Source of the DNA: an uncultured Clostridia bacterium
GTDB lineage: Bacteria; Bacillota; Clostridia; Saccharofermentanales; DTU023
Direction: 5' to 3'
Assembly: GCA_946220865.1 (NCBI GenBank)
Contig: CAMJYM010000011.1
Coordinates: forward strand, 1-59,366
Length of the DNA stretch: 59,366 bases
Shown here: in pieces, positions 41,352 to 50,732 of the stretch
How positions within the stretch are numbered: position 1 is the stretch's first letter
Layout of the letters: every line of letters starts with the position of its first letter
Position numbers and translations under genes: made by a program
Notes under the pieces: generated by a model
Told to the model about the DNA's origin: nothing
Database searches by the model: none
Seen by the model: the letters and a program-made list of their open reading frames with translations, nothing else

Positions 41352-42146
41352 TTATCGGATGTCGCCGCGCACCGCGTCGAGCAGCGAGGACGGCAGAACA
41401 TTGGTGATGGCTTCAGCCTGTCCTGCGTCAAGTTTTGCGGCAAGCGCCGGATCCAGGGGCAGGCTCGCAAGCATAGGCAGGCCTTCCACCTCAGCAAGTT
41501 CGGCGCTGTGCGACGGCCCGTAGAGAGAGATTTTCTCCGTGCAGTGCGGGCAGTTGAGCCAGGCGAAGTTCTCCACCAGTCCGAGGACAGGAACATCCAT
41601 CATGCGGCCCATGCGCACAGCTTTTTCGACGACCATGGAAACGAGGCTCTGTGGCGAAGTAAGCACGAGCAGCCCGCTGACTTTAATCATCTGAAAGAGA
41701 CTGATCGGCACATCGCCGGTTCCAGGAGGAAGGTCCAGCAATAAAACGTCGAGCGGCCCCCAGTGAACCTTGGACCAGAACTCCTTGAGCATGCCGTTAA
41801 TCATGGGTCCCCGCCAGACCGCAGGCTGCGTTTCATCATTGAGAAAGCAGTTCATGGACATCAGCTTGATGCCGCCGGGCGTCAGTTTCGGCATGATGCC
41901 GTCGCGCACGATCGTGGCCTTGCCCTCGACGCCAAAGAGATGGGGAATGGAGGGGCCGGTAATATCGGCATCCAGAATGCCGACAGCAAGGCCTTCCGCA
42001 TGCAGAGCCGAGGCCAGCAAGGCCGTCACGCTGCTCTTGCCTACGCCGCCCTTGCCGGACATCACCGCAACAATGCGCTTGATCTGACTGTCCGGCTGCG
42101 GGGCCACGCGCATCTGGGCAAAACGATCGACTTTTTCTTGCAGCAT
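41352..42146 (-). CDS. Mrp/NBP35-family ATPase, Fe-S cluster carrier
   Basis: 264 residues. It has the deviant Walker A SGKGGVGKSS (30-39), the switch DADITGPSIPHL, LLLDLPPGTGD, and the C-terminal CPHC motif (Cys199, Cys202) that holds a bridging 4Fe-4S cluster in the dimer. It acts as a scaffold or carrier in Fe-S cluster assembly in the cytosol. The N-terminal MIP18-like domain of longer Mrp proteins is absent. GAGGAG precedes the ATG. It sits between the FNT channel (20-bp gap) and the S9 peptidase (16-bp gap). Confidence 0.92.
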   Translation of the reverse strand: MLQEKVDRFAQMRVAPQPDSQIKRIVAVMSGKGGVGKSSVTALLASALHAEGLAVGILDADITGPSIPHLFGVEGKATIVRDGIMPKLTPGGIKLMSMNCFLNDETQPAVWRGPMINGMLKEFWSKVHWGPLDVLLLDLPPGTGDVPISLFQMIKVSGLLVLTSPQSLVSMVVEKAVRMGRMMDVPVLGLVENFAWLNCPHCTEKISLYGPSHSAELAEVEGLPMLASLPLDPALAAKLDAGQAEAITNVLPSSLLDAVRGDIR

Positions 42147-42162
42147 AAAAGCTCCTCTTTTC

Positions 42163-44223
42163 TCAAGCTTTCAGGTAGCGATCCATCCAGCGGGTGATGC
42201 GGTCAAGGCGTTCACGGCGGGCCTTCGGCTTGCCGCTGCGTGAGAGCTCGTGATTCTCACCCTTGAAGAGCACCATTTCGGTCGGTACGCCGCGGTCCAC
42301 AAGGGCTGTGTAAAGCTGCAGTCCCTGTTCCAGCGGGCAACGATAATCCTCATCGGAATGGATAATCAGGGTGGGCGTTTTGGCCGCGTTGATGTATTTC
42401 ATCGGGGAGTGTTCCCAGAGTTTAGAGAAACCGGCCTGGGAGAAGGTATCTGTGGCATTTTGATCGGTGGCAAAAAAGTAGCCGATATCCGAAACGCCGT
42501 AAAAGCTCGTCCAGTTCATGATGGAGCGCTGCGTGGCACAGGCCGCAAAACGATCTGTGTGGCCAATGATCCAGTTGCTCATAAAGCCGCCATAGGAGCC
42601 GCCCGTGACGCCGAGGCGCTGCGGGTCGATCTGGGGGAAGCGGGCGAGAACGCGGTCGACAAAGGCCATAATATCCTCGTAGTCGATTTCGCCATAGCGT
42701 CCGCGAATGTCAGCAAAGGCGTCTCCCAGGCCATCCGAACCGTGGGGATTGCAGAAAAGCACGATGTAGCCATTGGCCGCCCAGTACTCCATCTCGTGGA
42801 AAAGGATTTCTCCGTAAATCGTACGGGGGCCGCCGTGTATATCCAGAATCGCCGGATAGCGCTTCGTTTCATCGTAATCGGCTGGCAGCAGGACGTAACC
42901 CGTGATGGGGTCATCCCCACTCTCCCCGTTCACATGAACCAGGGTCGCAAATTCGGTCTCGCTCATGACTTTTTCATTGAACGCGCTGACCTTCTCTGCG
43001 GTGAAGAGCTGTTCTCCCGGCACAAGCGCATAGAGTTCCGGAGCCTGACGATTGAAGAGACCGCAGCAGAGGATGCGGTCAGCCATGACCGCGATGGAAG
43101 CGATGGCGCCAGGGGCGCGGTAGAGACGATCCAGCTTAGCCTCCGGGGAAATACGGCAGAGCACGGTCTGCGTGCCCTCGCTGTGGGTAAAGTAAAGATG
43201 GCCGTCGATGAGGTCAAGGCCGGGCGCAGCCGAGGGACAGAGATCCGTGTTCAGGGCATCCCAGATTTGAATTTCTTCATCGCTGAGCTGCTTCAGTTCA
43301 GCGCCGTCGTGCGAAAGCTCGTAGAGTTTGGGACTTTCATTGCAGCCGTAACGAGCCATGTCCGTGGCCAGAGCCAGCAGGCGTGAGGCCTCTCCCTGAC
43401 GGGGCTCGGCTTCCCAGACCAGCATGAGGTTATAGTCTTTATCTGGATAAAGTTCCCGCAGCTCAGAAGAAAGATCGGTCTGACCCTTCAGGGCCTCACG
43501 GTCAGGCAGCTTGATCTGCCAGACCCCATTGGTGAGTTGCTGGCGGGGAGCCATATGCTGGGCCATTACGATGCAGCGCTTTTTATCTTCGGAAAGGCTG
43601 AAGCCGCTGACATCCAGATCTTTTGTACTCAGGCGGCAGAGGGCGGCGCTATCCGCATCGAAAATAAAGAGCGCAGAACTCTTTTTATAGCAAAAGCCGC
43701 CGCCATTCGTGTAAAAGGGAATGCGGTGCATGAGATGACGGAAGGAGAGTTCGTTCTCGTCCTTAAAGCGCTTCTGACGCTCTTCATCCTTTAAGAGCCA
43801 GCTGTCCTCCAACCCTTCCTCAAGACTCGCCAGTACCAGGTAAAGGCGGTCGCCGAGCGCTTCAATCCTTTCGACGGCAAAGGGCAACGTAAAGGTTTTT
43901 TCGGCCTCTCCGCCGTCGATGCGCAAACGGTAATAGACCGTTTCCGGAGCTTTGGTTTCAGCCTCTTTCGCGGCAGCTTCGCCGCGCTGACCTGCAAAGA
44001 GAATATTTTTATCGTCCTCCCAGATAAAAGAGGTCAGTTTTGGGTCAGGACTCAGCTTGCGCAGGTCACGTCCATCATAAAGCCAGAGGCTCGAAGGATA
44101 GGTGTTTTCCTTCATGTCGGCACGGGACAGCGTAAAAGCCACCGCGCGGCGCGAAGGATTGGCCTTCATGAGGCCGGGATATTGCAGGCGTGTGTAAAAT
44201 TCAAGATCGACTTTGTTTTTCAT
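42163..44223 (-). CDS. S9 family prolyl-oligopeptidase-type serine peptidase
   Basis: The 686-residue protein has an N-terminal beta-propeller (residues ~30-400) and a C-terminal alpha/beta-hydrolase domain. The nucleophile is Ser543 in GGSYGGFMSN, the acid is probably Asp626 in SDEDYRCP, and the base is His658 in GENHEL. The propeller limits access to short peptides, as in acylaminoacyl-peptidase-type S9C enzymes. No signal peptide is visible, so it is probably cytosolic. It is the first gene of the run towards malic enzyme. The SD GTGAGAAAAG is weak. An AGACT...AGTCT inverted repeat (44252-44270) lies in the upstream region. Confidence 0.9.
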   Translation of the reverse strand: MKNKVDLEFYTRLQYPGLMKANPSRRAVAFTLSRADMKENTYPSSLWLYDGRDLRKLSPDPKLTSFIWEDDKNILFAGQRGEAAAKEAETKAPETVYYRLRIDGGEAEKTFTLPFAVERIEALGDRLYLVLASLEEGLEDSWLLKDEERQKRFKDENELSFRHLMHRIPFYTNGGGFCYKKSSALFIFDADSAALCRLSTKDLDVSGFSLSEDKKRCIVMAQHMAPRQQLTNGVWQIKLPDREALKGQTDLSSELRELYPDKDYNLMLVWEAEPRQGEASRLLALATDMARYGCNESPKLYELSHDGAELKQLSDEEIQIWDALNTDLCPSAAPGLDLIDGHLYFTHSEGTQTVLCRISPEAKLDRLYRAPGAIASIAVMADRILCCGLFNRQAPELYALVPGEQLFTAEKVSAFNEKVMSETEFATLVHVNGESGDDPITGYVLLPADYDETKRYPAILDIHGGPRTIYGEILFHEMEYWAANGYIVLFCNPHGSDGLGDAFADIRGRYGEIDYEDIMAFVDRVLARFPQIDPQRLGVTGGSYGGFMSNWIIGHTDRFAACATQRSIMNWTSFYGVSDIGYFFATDQNATDTFSQAGFSKLWEHSPMKYINAAKTPTLIIHSDEDYRCPLEQGLQLYTALVDRGVPTEMVLFKGENHELSRSGKPKARRERLDRITRWMDRYLKA

Positions 44224-44280
44224 CTTTTCTCACATTTCCTCAAACGATTTTAGACTGTTTGTTTAAGTCTGTTTTTTCTC

Positions 44281-44310
44281 AAAATTTATGCCCCGTTCGG
44301 CGAGGCATAA
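44281..44310 (-). terminator. Weak terminator behind the 173-residue orphan gene
   Basis: TTATGCC (44286-44292) pairs with GGCATAA (44304-44310). On the minus strand AAATTTTGAG follows. Confidence 0.5.
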
Positions 44311-44336
44311 AGAAGCGCAGGCTGCTAAAAGCTTTC

Positions 44337-44858
44337 TCAGGCTTTGAACCTGGCCGCAATGTAGTCCGGAATGCTCTGCCCCTCAAGGGTCGGCGGCGCA
44401 TCCGGATTCATGATATCGAGCTGGACTTTGAAAAAATTAATGTAGAGTTTGTTCCCTTTGCGTGTGGCAAATTCGTCACAACCGGGATAGAAGATGACTT
44501 CACATTCATCGCTGCCCGCCGCCTTGCAGATTTCCGCGGCACGCTCATCGAGGTTCAGGGTCTTGAGGGGTTCCACCATCATATTGGTAAATTCAAGATC
44601 TTCCGTCATCCACATATTGTTGTTCCAGAAACGCTTTTCCCGCTGGGTCGCACCATTCAGCAGTTCGCGATTGGCGAGAGCGGAAAGCACCTTGCGAAAG
44701 CCATTGGCATCGAAGTTTTCATCGTAAGCGGCTGCCATTTCCGGGCTTTCTGAAAGCTCGATGAAAAAGGCGTCCGGCAGTTTTTCCCTGTCGGCGAGAC
44801 TGGCCCAGATAAAGAGCATGCTTTCGAGGGCTTTGGTATTTACAGTAAGTTTAGACAT
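44337..44858 (-). CDS. Hypothetical protein, 173 residues
   Basis: A soluble, acidic, mostly helical protein without signal peptide or recognised motif. It starts at an ATG behind AAGGAAAA; the longer frame to 45071 runs through a promoter and terminator and is rejected. Features include LESMLFIWASLADREKLPDAF near the N-terminus, a WNNNMWMTEDLEF stretch in the middle, and VIFYPGCDEFATRKGNKLYINFF near the C-terminal third. Codon use resembles the neighbours. It has its own extended -10 promoter and sits between two terminators, so it is monocistronic. No function can be proposed. Confidence 0.72.
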   Translation of the reverse strand: MSKLTVNTKALESMLFIWASLADREKLPDAFFIELSESPEMAAAYDENFDANGFRKVLSALANRELLNGATQREKRFWNNNMWMTEDLEFTNMMVEPLKTLNLDERAAEICKAAGSDECEVIFYPGCDEFATRKGNKLYINFFKVQLDIMNPDAPPTLEGQSIPDYIAARFKA

Positions 44859-44898
44859 AAATTTTCCTTCTTTCCTGCACTTGCTCACAAGTATTTCT

Positions 44899-44907
44899 AT
44901 TATAGCA
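44899..44907 (-). promoter_or_regulatory. Extended -10 promoter of the orphan gene
   Basis: Minus-strand TGCTATAAT, a full TGN plus TATAAT, without a clear -35. It lies about 40 bp before the start codon. Confidence 0.65.
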
Positions 44908-44992
44908 GGTCTGTCTGGCTCCACGGGCCTTTTATCGACACAGACATGCTTATGAAAGAATGGGGAAAAAATGAAAACTTTAAAAATGCAGT

Positions 44993-45025
44993 CAAAAAGT
45001 GTTTTCAGAGCTTGATGAAAACGCT
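44993..45025 (-). terminator. Intrinsic terminator of the CapA gene
   Basis: Minus-strand AGCGTTTTC, ten-base loop, GAAAACACT (one wobble), then TTTTTG. Confidence 0.7.
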
Positions 45026-45083
45026 TCGGCGAAACTGGTCCATTCCGCAAGAGACAGAACGGGTTGAACATTGTTGGAAAAAG

Positions 45084-46553
45084 TCAGGGCAGCGGAACAA
45101 TAGCCGGACCTGTTATTTTAAGGATGCGCTCGCCCAGGGCCTGCAGCGCATCAAGCGAGGCCTCAGTCGTGGGCAAGCCGTTCAGACGGCCATCGCGGAG
45201 AAGTTCAGCCAGGCGGCTCCTGTCTGAGCCTGGGGGCAGGGGCATAACAGCAAAATAGGGGCGCAGAGCGCTGTGCTCGCTGCCCGGCAAGAGTTCTACG
45301 CAGGCTACAGGAAGAGCTTCTGCTGAGACAATCTTCACCTGCTCCCCTTCGCGGCGCACGCTGACGCGGGCCAGTACGCCGCCTTCAACCGGAGCAGCCG
45401 ATTCGGAAGCAGAAATAGAGGCTGCAAAAGAGCCACGGTGCTGAGCAGCGACGAAATTGCCCAGGGAATAATAAACGATACAACCCTGGGGATTAACGCT
45501 GGAAGGCAGATGGCAGAGCGGCTGGGCGACATGAGGATGCGTGCCGATGATCAGATCGACGCCGGCTTCAGCCAGAACTTTGGCGAGTTCCTCCTGCCTG
45601 CGGTTCGGACGATCTTGATATTCTTCACCCCAGTGCAGGCAGAAGATCAGGAGATCCGCACCGGCCTCCCTCATGGCCCTGGCCTGACGGGCGAGTCGTC
45701 GGCAGCTTTCCGACCAGGCAAGTTCATCTGCACCCAGGCAGGCAAAACTATCGATCCGGGAGCGCCAGGCAGGCGGCAGGGCAAGGCCATTGAGGGAGCT
45801 GAGTCCCTGTCTTCCCAGGGGTGGGTTTTCGTAGGTGAAGGCACAAAGGCCAAGGCGGATGCCCTTGATCTCGCGTTGGATCCAGGGTGGCTCACTCTCG
45901 TTAAGGCGCAGACCCAGCGGCGTTATGCCGGCATCAAGGAGGCTTTGAGCCGTGTGGCTCAGCCCTTCGGGGCCGGCATCCAGCAGATGGTTATTGGCGC
46001 ATTGGAGAAAATCAAAGCCGACTCCAGCCAGAGCTTCAGCCCAGCGGTCAGGAATACGGTAGCGGGGAAAGGTCCCCGAGGGATGCTCGGCGACGAGCGG
46101 GCCTTCAAGATTGCCGCAGAGCAGATCGGCGTCACGGAGCAGCGGCTGCAAGGGGGCAAAGAGCGACTCCGCTTCGGCATCCACATGCAAAAGCTTATCC
46201 TGGAAAAGCAAATCGCCTGTAAAAAGCAGGCTCACTTCATTCGGAGATGGTGTGCAGCCGTCTGTCGCAGTGGCCAATATGGATGGGCTGTCAGGCGCAT
46301 CAGCTGCTCTGCAGGCAGAGTTCGAGGGTACAGCGCTTTCTCCCGTCTGATCAATCTTCGGGGCAGTTGAGCCAGTCGACAGTGCCTCCCCCCTCGCCTG
46401 AAAGCTTTTCAGCAAAGCATCCGGAAGCCGCTCAGGGCCAAAAGACCTCCAGCCCCAGAGGCTTTCCCGTCCATCCGGCGCAGTCAGACGAAAACGGCCG
46501 CTTTGCGGATCCACGTCGACCGCCTGCACCTCCGTACCGATATCCGAACTCAT
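45084..46553 (-). CDS. CapA-family protein, probably the 3' part of a split gene
   Basis: The frame encodes a CapA/PgsA-type metallophosphatase-like domain: LLFTGDLLFQDK, LLCGNLEGPLVAE, CANNHLLDAGPEG, FCLHWGEEYQ and GTHPHVAQPL, a set known from poly-gamma-glutamate synthesis and capsule proteins. The first ATG (46553) has no SD. The frame stays open upstream to 46643, and there encodes FWLKAEEDQDFAQQIYFFRR and more, which reads as a direct continuation of the end of the preceding DUF3160 gene. The visible start is therefore doubtful. Either a single-base frameshift splits one gene, or the part is made by -1 frameshifting at 46637-46643. No signal peptide of its own, so secretion would depend on the fused form. 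Confidence 0.75.
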   Translation of the reverse strand: MSSDIGTEVQAVDVDPQSGRFRLTAPDGRESLWGWRSFGPERLPDALLKSFQARGEALSTGSTAPKIDQTGESAVPSNSACRAADAPDSPSILATATDGCTPSPNEVSLLFTGDLLFQDKLLHVDAEAESLFAPLQPLLRDADLLCGNLEGPLVAEHPSGTFPRYRIPDRWAEALAGVGFDFLQCANNHLLDAGPEGLSHTAQSLLDAGITPLGLRLNESEPPWIQREIKGIRLGLCAFTYENPPLGRQGLSSLNGLALPPAWRSRIDSFACLGADELAWSESCRRLARQARAMREAGADLLIFCLHWGEEYQDRPNRRQEELAKVLAEAGVDLIIGTHPHVAQPLCHLPSSVNPQGCIVYYSLGNFVAAQHRGSFAASISASESAAPVEGGVLARVSVRREGEQVKIVSAEALPVACVELLPGSEHSALRPYFAVMPLPPGSDRSRLAELLRDGRLNGLPTTEASLDALQALGERILKITGPAIVPLP

Positions 46554-46630
46554 CCAGAGCGGTTTTAAACGCTGACCCTCGCGGCGGAAAAAGTAAATCT
46601 GCTGGGCAAAATCCTGGTCCTCTTCGGCTT

Positions 46631-49036
46631 TCAGCCAAAAGGGCGGTAGCTGCCGTAACGCCCCTCCTTCCAGCAGAGCAGGAGCAGATCCTCCTGGCCA
46701 TTGTGGTCGATATCAAGAAACTGCAGATCCTGGACCAGCCAGGAGCGGGGGATGCTCCAGAGGGGTTCACCTTCAGCCGAGGAGAGCGTGGCCCTGCCGT
46801 TGCCGAAGGTCGCCGACATCTGGCCATCTGCAGAGCTGCTCACGCCGCGGCCAAGCTTAGCCCAGGCGGGCAGGCGCTCTTCCCCTTGCGTCGAAGCTTC
46901 TTCTTTATAGCTGAGCTGCGAACGATCCTGACGGTAGTCCTGCGTCCAGGAGGGCTTTTCGGGAATCAGGGCCGGATCTGGCTCAAGCCATTTTCCCTCC
47001 TCATCGAACTGCGGCTCTGCGCCGATACGTATTCGCCATTCTTCATCGGTGAGGCGCTCGTTCTGAGGCTGGCGGAATTGGTAAAAGTTATAGACCGCGC
47101 CAAAGGCCAGGCGCAGACTACCATCCACCGGAACTATGACCCAGATTTCGTCAGGTTGACCCAGAGCCAGTTCCAGCACCTCTGCAGCATTGGGATCGGT
47201 CGCGACATCGACCGCAATCGCAGGCTTATCCCCATCCGGCATGTCCTCCTCCGACTGCTGTGTCAGGAGGTTCGTCAGATTTTCCAGATTACCGCCGAAG
47301 GCGCGGATCAGGTTGAATTCCTCTTCGTCCGGCAGTTCCTGCTTCAGCTCTTTCTCGGCAATGGTGGCCAGACGCTCGTTGAGAAGGGCAACATCCTCGA
47401 TCAATTTGGCGTCGTTTTCATTGAGCATGGCAAAGTCGGAGAGCTTTTGGCCGCTGGAGCGGGCCAGCTCCGCCAGCTTGCGGAAGATCAAAGGTTCCGG
47501 CTGCACATAGCCGCGGTCATCGACTTTTTCTTCAAAAGCGCCGCCCATCTCAGCCATCACCTGTTTGGCATAGAGAACGTTGTCGTGTTTCAGCTCTGTG
47601 AAGCTACCGGCAAAGCATTCCAGATCCTTGCGCGCCCATTTTTCGCTGCGCATGAAGGCGGGAAGCTTACTCTTTGACGTCGTCTTATCGCTGAGCAGAG
47701 GACGAAGGCTGTCCAGCCAGGCCGCAGCGAGATTGCTCGCTGCAGGACTCTTCTCCGGATCAGCATAGCGCTGGCGCAGCTCTTTCATGTTTTCGGGATA
47801 GTTTTCAAAGTCTTCGGCGCCCTCTTCCTTGAGGAGCTCCAGCGCCTTTTCTGAACCCATGGCCGCCATAACGTCCAAAACATCAGGCAGGCCGCGGACT
47901 TCGCCCTGAGAATTTGCCTTGACGGCGTTATAGATAAGCTGACCAAAAATCTCCTGGTCGGCGCTGAAGCGCTGACCCATCAGGCGGAAGCCGACAGCTT
48001 CCGCAGCCTCTTCCTCATCGGACTTTTCTTTTCGCGCCTCGGAATAAATGCGCGGTCCGGGCATTTTCATCGAGGCCTGGTGGAAGTCCGGCCAGACTTC
48101 GGCCATTTCCGGCAGCTTCGCCGCCGTCATACCCGTGCCATAGAATTTTTCGATCAAAGGCTGAAAATCGCGATAACTCAGGTCGTCGGACTCACCGGCA
48201 AAGAGCGCGCTGACCTCGTAGAGCTTGTCCCAGGAGGCGCGGCAGGCCTCATCGTTGGCTAGGGCAAGACTCAGGAGCAGGCCGCAGCGGTTGCGCAGCT
48301 CATCTTTGTTGCTGAAATTAATGCGGCCGTACCACATCATGGCGCGGAAATAGGCTTCCATGCGCGGGCTGCGCGTGTAGTAACCGCGAGGCTTGTACTG
48401 GCTGTAATCCTCATAAATTTTATCCTGGGAAAACTGCATGAAAAGCGGGGTCAGGGCAATGCCATCGGCCTCACGAATCAGGGCCAATTCCTTCTCAGCG
48501 GTCTCTCTGACTTCTTCAGGAAGCTGAAAATTTTCATCCAGAAGGGCGTTGGCAACGGCCACAAACGTGAGATCGACTATGGCAGCCTGCTCAAAGTCAC
48601 TGCCTTTCAGCTCTTTAAGCTGCTCCTGCATGACTTTCAGAAGTCCTTCACTCAGGGTTTGCAGCTCATCAGCAAGGTAATGATCCTCACTTGAATTCAG
48701 CAGATGTGCGAAGAGCAGGTGCTGCAAGTGCAACATGGCATCGACCGTCACAAAAAGGGGTTTCTGCCCATAGGCACCCATTTCATAGACATTGCTGAAC
48801 GAGCCCCAACCCGGCAGCACAACAAAGAGATCCTGCGCCAGCTGTGCGCGCAGTTCATCGCTCAGTTCCATGCCCTGAAGGCGCATGGCCACATTGGAGA
48901 GATCAGGGAGCGGCAGCAGCTCCTCGTCTGCCCGCACTTTTGTGCCAGTTAATGTAAAAACATTCAGAATCAGAGAGAGAAAAATAAAAATGGACAGGCT
49001 GATGGCGAGTGCTCGCCTTGGGGAAAAAGTGCTCAT
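46631..49036 (-). CDS. DUF3160 domain protein, secreted
   Basis: 801 residues. A signal peptide or anchor (LAISLSIFIFLSLILNVFTL) is followed by a long helical DUF3160 domain, recognisable from VTVDAMLHLQHLLFAHLL, KPRGYYTRSPRMEAYFRAMM and WYGRINFS. After about residue 700 comes a beta region with LQFLDIDHNGQEDLLLLCW, which resembles the N-terminal part of CapA-type proteins. The frame stops in PFG-TGA just where the next frame continues without interruption. The function of DUF3160 is unknown; an exported cell-surface role is inferred. AGGAGG precedes the ATG. Promoter at 49124-49152. Confidence 0.82.
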   Translation of the reverse strand: MSTFSPRRALAISLSIFIFLSLILNVFTLTGTKVRADEELLPLPDLSNVAMRLQGMELSDELRAQLAQDLFVVLPGWGSFSNVYEMGAYGQKPLFVTVDAMLHLQHLLFAHLLNSSEDHYLADELQTLSEGLLKVMQEQLKELKGSDFEQAAIVDLTFVAVANALLDENFQLPEEVRETAEKELALIREADGIALTPLFMQFSQDKIYEDYSQYKPRGYYTRSPRMEAYFRAMMWYGRINFSNKDELRNRCGLLLSLALANDEACRASWDKLYEVSALFAGESDDLSYRDFQPLIEKFYGTGMTAAKLPEMAEVWPDFHQASMKMPGPRIYSEARKEKSDEEEAAEAVGFRLMGQRFSADQEIFGQLIYNAVKANSQGEVRGLPDVLDVMAAMGSEKALELLKEEGAEDFENYPENMKELRQRYADPEKSPAASNLAAAWLDSLRPLLSDKTTSKSKLPAFMRSEKWARKDLECFAGSFTELKHDNVLYAKQVMAEMGGAFEEKVDDRGYVQPEPLIFRKLAELARSSGQKLSDFAMLNENDAKLIEDVALLNERLATIAEKELKQELPDEEEFNLIRAFGGNLENLTNLLTQQSEEDMPDGDKPAIAVDVATDPNAAEVLELALGQPDEIWVIVPVDGSLRLAFGAVYNFYQFRQPQNERLTDEEWRIRIGAEPQFDEEGKWLEPDPALIPEKPSWTQDYRQDRSQLSYKEEASTQGEERLPAWAKLGRGVSSSADGQMSATFGNGRATLSSAEGEPLWSIPRSWLVQDLQFLDIDHNGQEDLLLLCWKEGRYGSYRPFG
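46637..46643 (-). other. Slippery heptamer C CCT TTT at the DUF3160/CapA junction
   Basis: Zero-frame codons are CGC CCT TTT GGC TGA. The heptamer CCCTTTT fits the X XXY YYZ rule for -1 slippage. After a -1 step the codons read TTT TGG CTG AAA and continue into the CapA frame without a stop. An SD-like GGAAGGAGG lies about 19 nt upstream, and GGCT/AGCC could pair just after. One extra T would also restore a single frame, so a mutation or sequencing error is an equal alternative. Confidence 0.5.
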
Positions 49037-49123
49037 AAAGGCCTCCTATGCCGATGGCTGGCGCTGTGCTTTGTGATTGTGCTTTGTTATACCGATGGCG
49101 AATGCTGGTTTTAATTATTATCT

Positions 49124-49152
49124 ATTATACATCTTTACCATTGGGCAGGAAA
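49124..49152 (-). promoter_or_regulatory. Promoter of the DUF3160 gene
   Basis: Minus-strand perfect TATAAT (49124-49129), 17 bp, weak -35 TTTCCT (49147-49152). RNA start about 80 nt before the start codon. Otherwise the 263-bp gap holds only a CACCCG/CGGGTG hairpin (49270-49290) behind the permease gene. Confidence 0.55.
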
Positions 49153-49299
49153 TGGCAAATGATCCTCCTGACTCACAGGCGGATGACAGAAAGTCCGCCC
49201 TTTTGCTCTGTACAAGTTGGAGACAAAGCGTGATCAGCAGGCTGGGTACATGCTAGTGTCTCAGCCTCAACACCCGTGACAGGCGGGTGCCCTTTCACT

Positions 49300-50721
49300 C
49301 TACTCATTGCGAATCGCTTCGAGGGGGGAGAGTTTCATGGCCCGTTGAGCCGGAAGAAGGCCGGAAAGCATGCCAATGAGCATGGCAAAAACGAGGGCGG
49401 AGCCGGAAAGCCAGGGGGGAATGACGGAAGCTGCGGCCCCGGGGCCACTCATCATCATGGCCAGTCCTCCACCTTCCGAACCGGCTGCGGCGCTGTTCAT
49501 GATACTGGAAGCAAGATAACTCAGGCCAAGACCGATACTCCCGCCCAAAAAGCCGATGAGCGCAGATTCTATGAGGAAGAGCCTGCGAATCGTGTGAAGG
49601 CGGCAGCCAAGAACCTTGTAAATTCCAATTTCCTTAGTGCGTTCATAAATGGACATCATCATCGTGTTGGCAATACCGATGGCCGCCACCAGAAGCGAAA
49701 TGCCGCCAATTCCACCCAGAAAGATCTGAACCTGCGCCGCCTGATCTTTGATGCTCTGAATCCACTCCGAATCGGATTGAGCTTGCAGGCCGAGATTCTG
49801 CAGGCTTTTCGTCAGCTCCTGGGTGTAATTCATATCGTCGGCTACGACAATCAGATTGCTGTAGACGATTTCTCCGGTGCTTCGCCCGCTTTTAGTGGCC
49901 GGTTGGCCGGGCCAGGCTTTGCCCTTGAAGATACGCTTCAACATGCTTTCGGCCGCGTCCAGATCGGTGTATGCACCGTAATCCCATTCGCTCCAGCCGC
50001 TGGCTCCGCTGTCGATAACACCATCCGCTTTGATGAGGTATTTTTTGGGCGGTTTCGGCGGCGTACTGTCGCCCTCACTGCCCTGGCGGCTGCCATAGAG
50101 GGCGTTCATATCGTAGATGACAAGGCCCGTGGTCGTATAAAGATTGACCTCCGGCTCGGCATTTTCCTCCTCAGGCATGCCATAGGACATGAATCGGTTC
50201 ATGTTCTTCGGATTGTAGAAGTTAAAGTTGTACATCCTGCCAATCCAGAGCGGCATACTGTCGCTGGGGTACTCTTCCGGCGGAAGCAGTGAGCCCTCAC
50301 TGAATTTCCAGTCAAGGCTTTCCAGATAGGAGCGTGGATAGGCCGTGATACTCTGACCATTTTCATAGGCGCCAATTTTAATCTGACAGTTGATATCAAG
50401 GATGGGGACGACTTCTTTGACATGGGGCAGGGCTTTGATTTCATCGATGGTCTTCTGGTTCAGGGCCTTATTATTGCTGCTGTCAGCACCTGGACCGCCC
50501 ATGCCGTAGTAACCCCCGCCCATGGAATAAACTTTAATTTCGACCATCTGACGCTTGCTCATGATCGTCTGCTCCAGGTACTGCTGCTGGGCAATGCCGA
50601 TGGAGAGCATGACGACAATGGCCACGGTGCCAATGACCACGCCAAGCACCGTCAGCCCCGTGCGCAGCTTACGCCGCCAGAGGTTGGCAAAACTGATGTG
50701 AATTTGATCCCAAATACGCAT
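49300..50721 (-). CDS. MacB/FtsX-type ABC permease
   Basis: 473 residues with the four-helix MacB layout. One helix at the N-terminus (residues ~20-42, TGLTVLGVVIGTVAIVVML) is followed by a large extracytoplasmic domain (~45-330) and three C-terminal helices in the FtsX domain (GGIGGISLLVAAIGIANTMM ... ESALIGFLGGSIGLGLSYL ... VFAMLIGMLSGLLPAQRAM). Such permeases move substrates such as peptides from the outer membrane face rather than through the bilayer. Start at the ATG 50721, 11 bp after the preceding stop with a poor SD, so translation is probably coupled; a TTG two codons earlier is possible. It works with the ATPase at 53132-54040. Confidence 0.88.
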   Translation of the reverse strand: MRIWDQIHISFANLWRRKLRTGLTVLGVVIGTVAIVVMLSIGIAQQQYLEQTIMSKRQMVEIKVYSMGGGYYGMGGPGADSSNNKALNQKTIDEIKALPHVKEVVPILDINCQIKIGAYENGQSITAYPRSYLESLDWKFSEGSLLPPEEYPSDSMPLWIGRMYNFNFYNPKNMNRFMSYGMPEEENAEPEVNLYTTTGLVIYDMNALYGSRQGSEGDSTPPKPPKKYLIKADGVIDSGASGWSEWDYGAYTDLDAAESMLKRIFKGKAWPGQPATKSGRSTGEIVYSNLIVVADDMNYTQELTKSLQNLGLQAQSDSEWIQSIKDQAAQVQIFLGGIGGISLLVAAIGIANTMMMSIYERTKEIGIYKVLGCRLHTIRRLFLIESALIGFLGGSIGLGLSYLASSIMNSAAAGSEGGGLAMMMSGPGAAASVIPPWLSGSALVFAMLIGMLSGLLPAQRAMKLSPLEAIRNE

Positions 50722-50732
50722 CTTCAACTAAC

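Noticed and set aside
44946..45227. 93-residue plus-strand frame between the orphan gene and capA
   Set aside because: No SD, composition like non-coding DNA, and it overlaps the capA terminator and 3' end.
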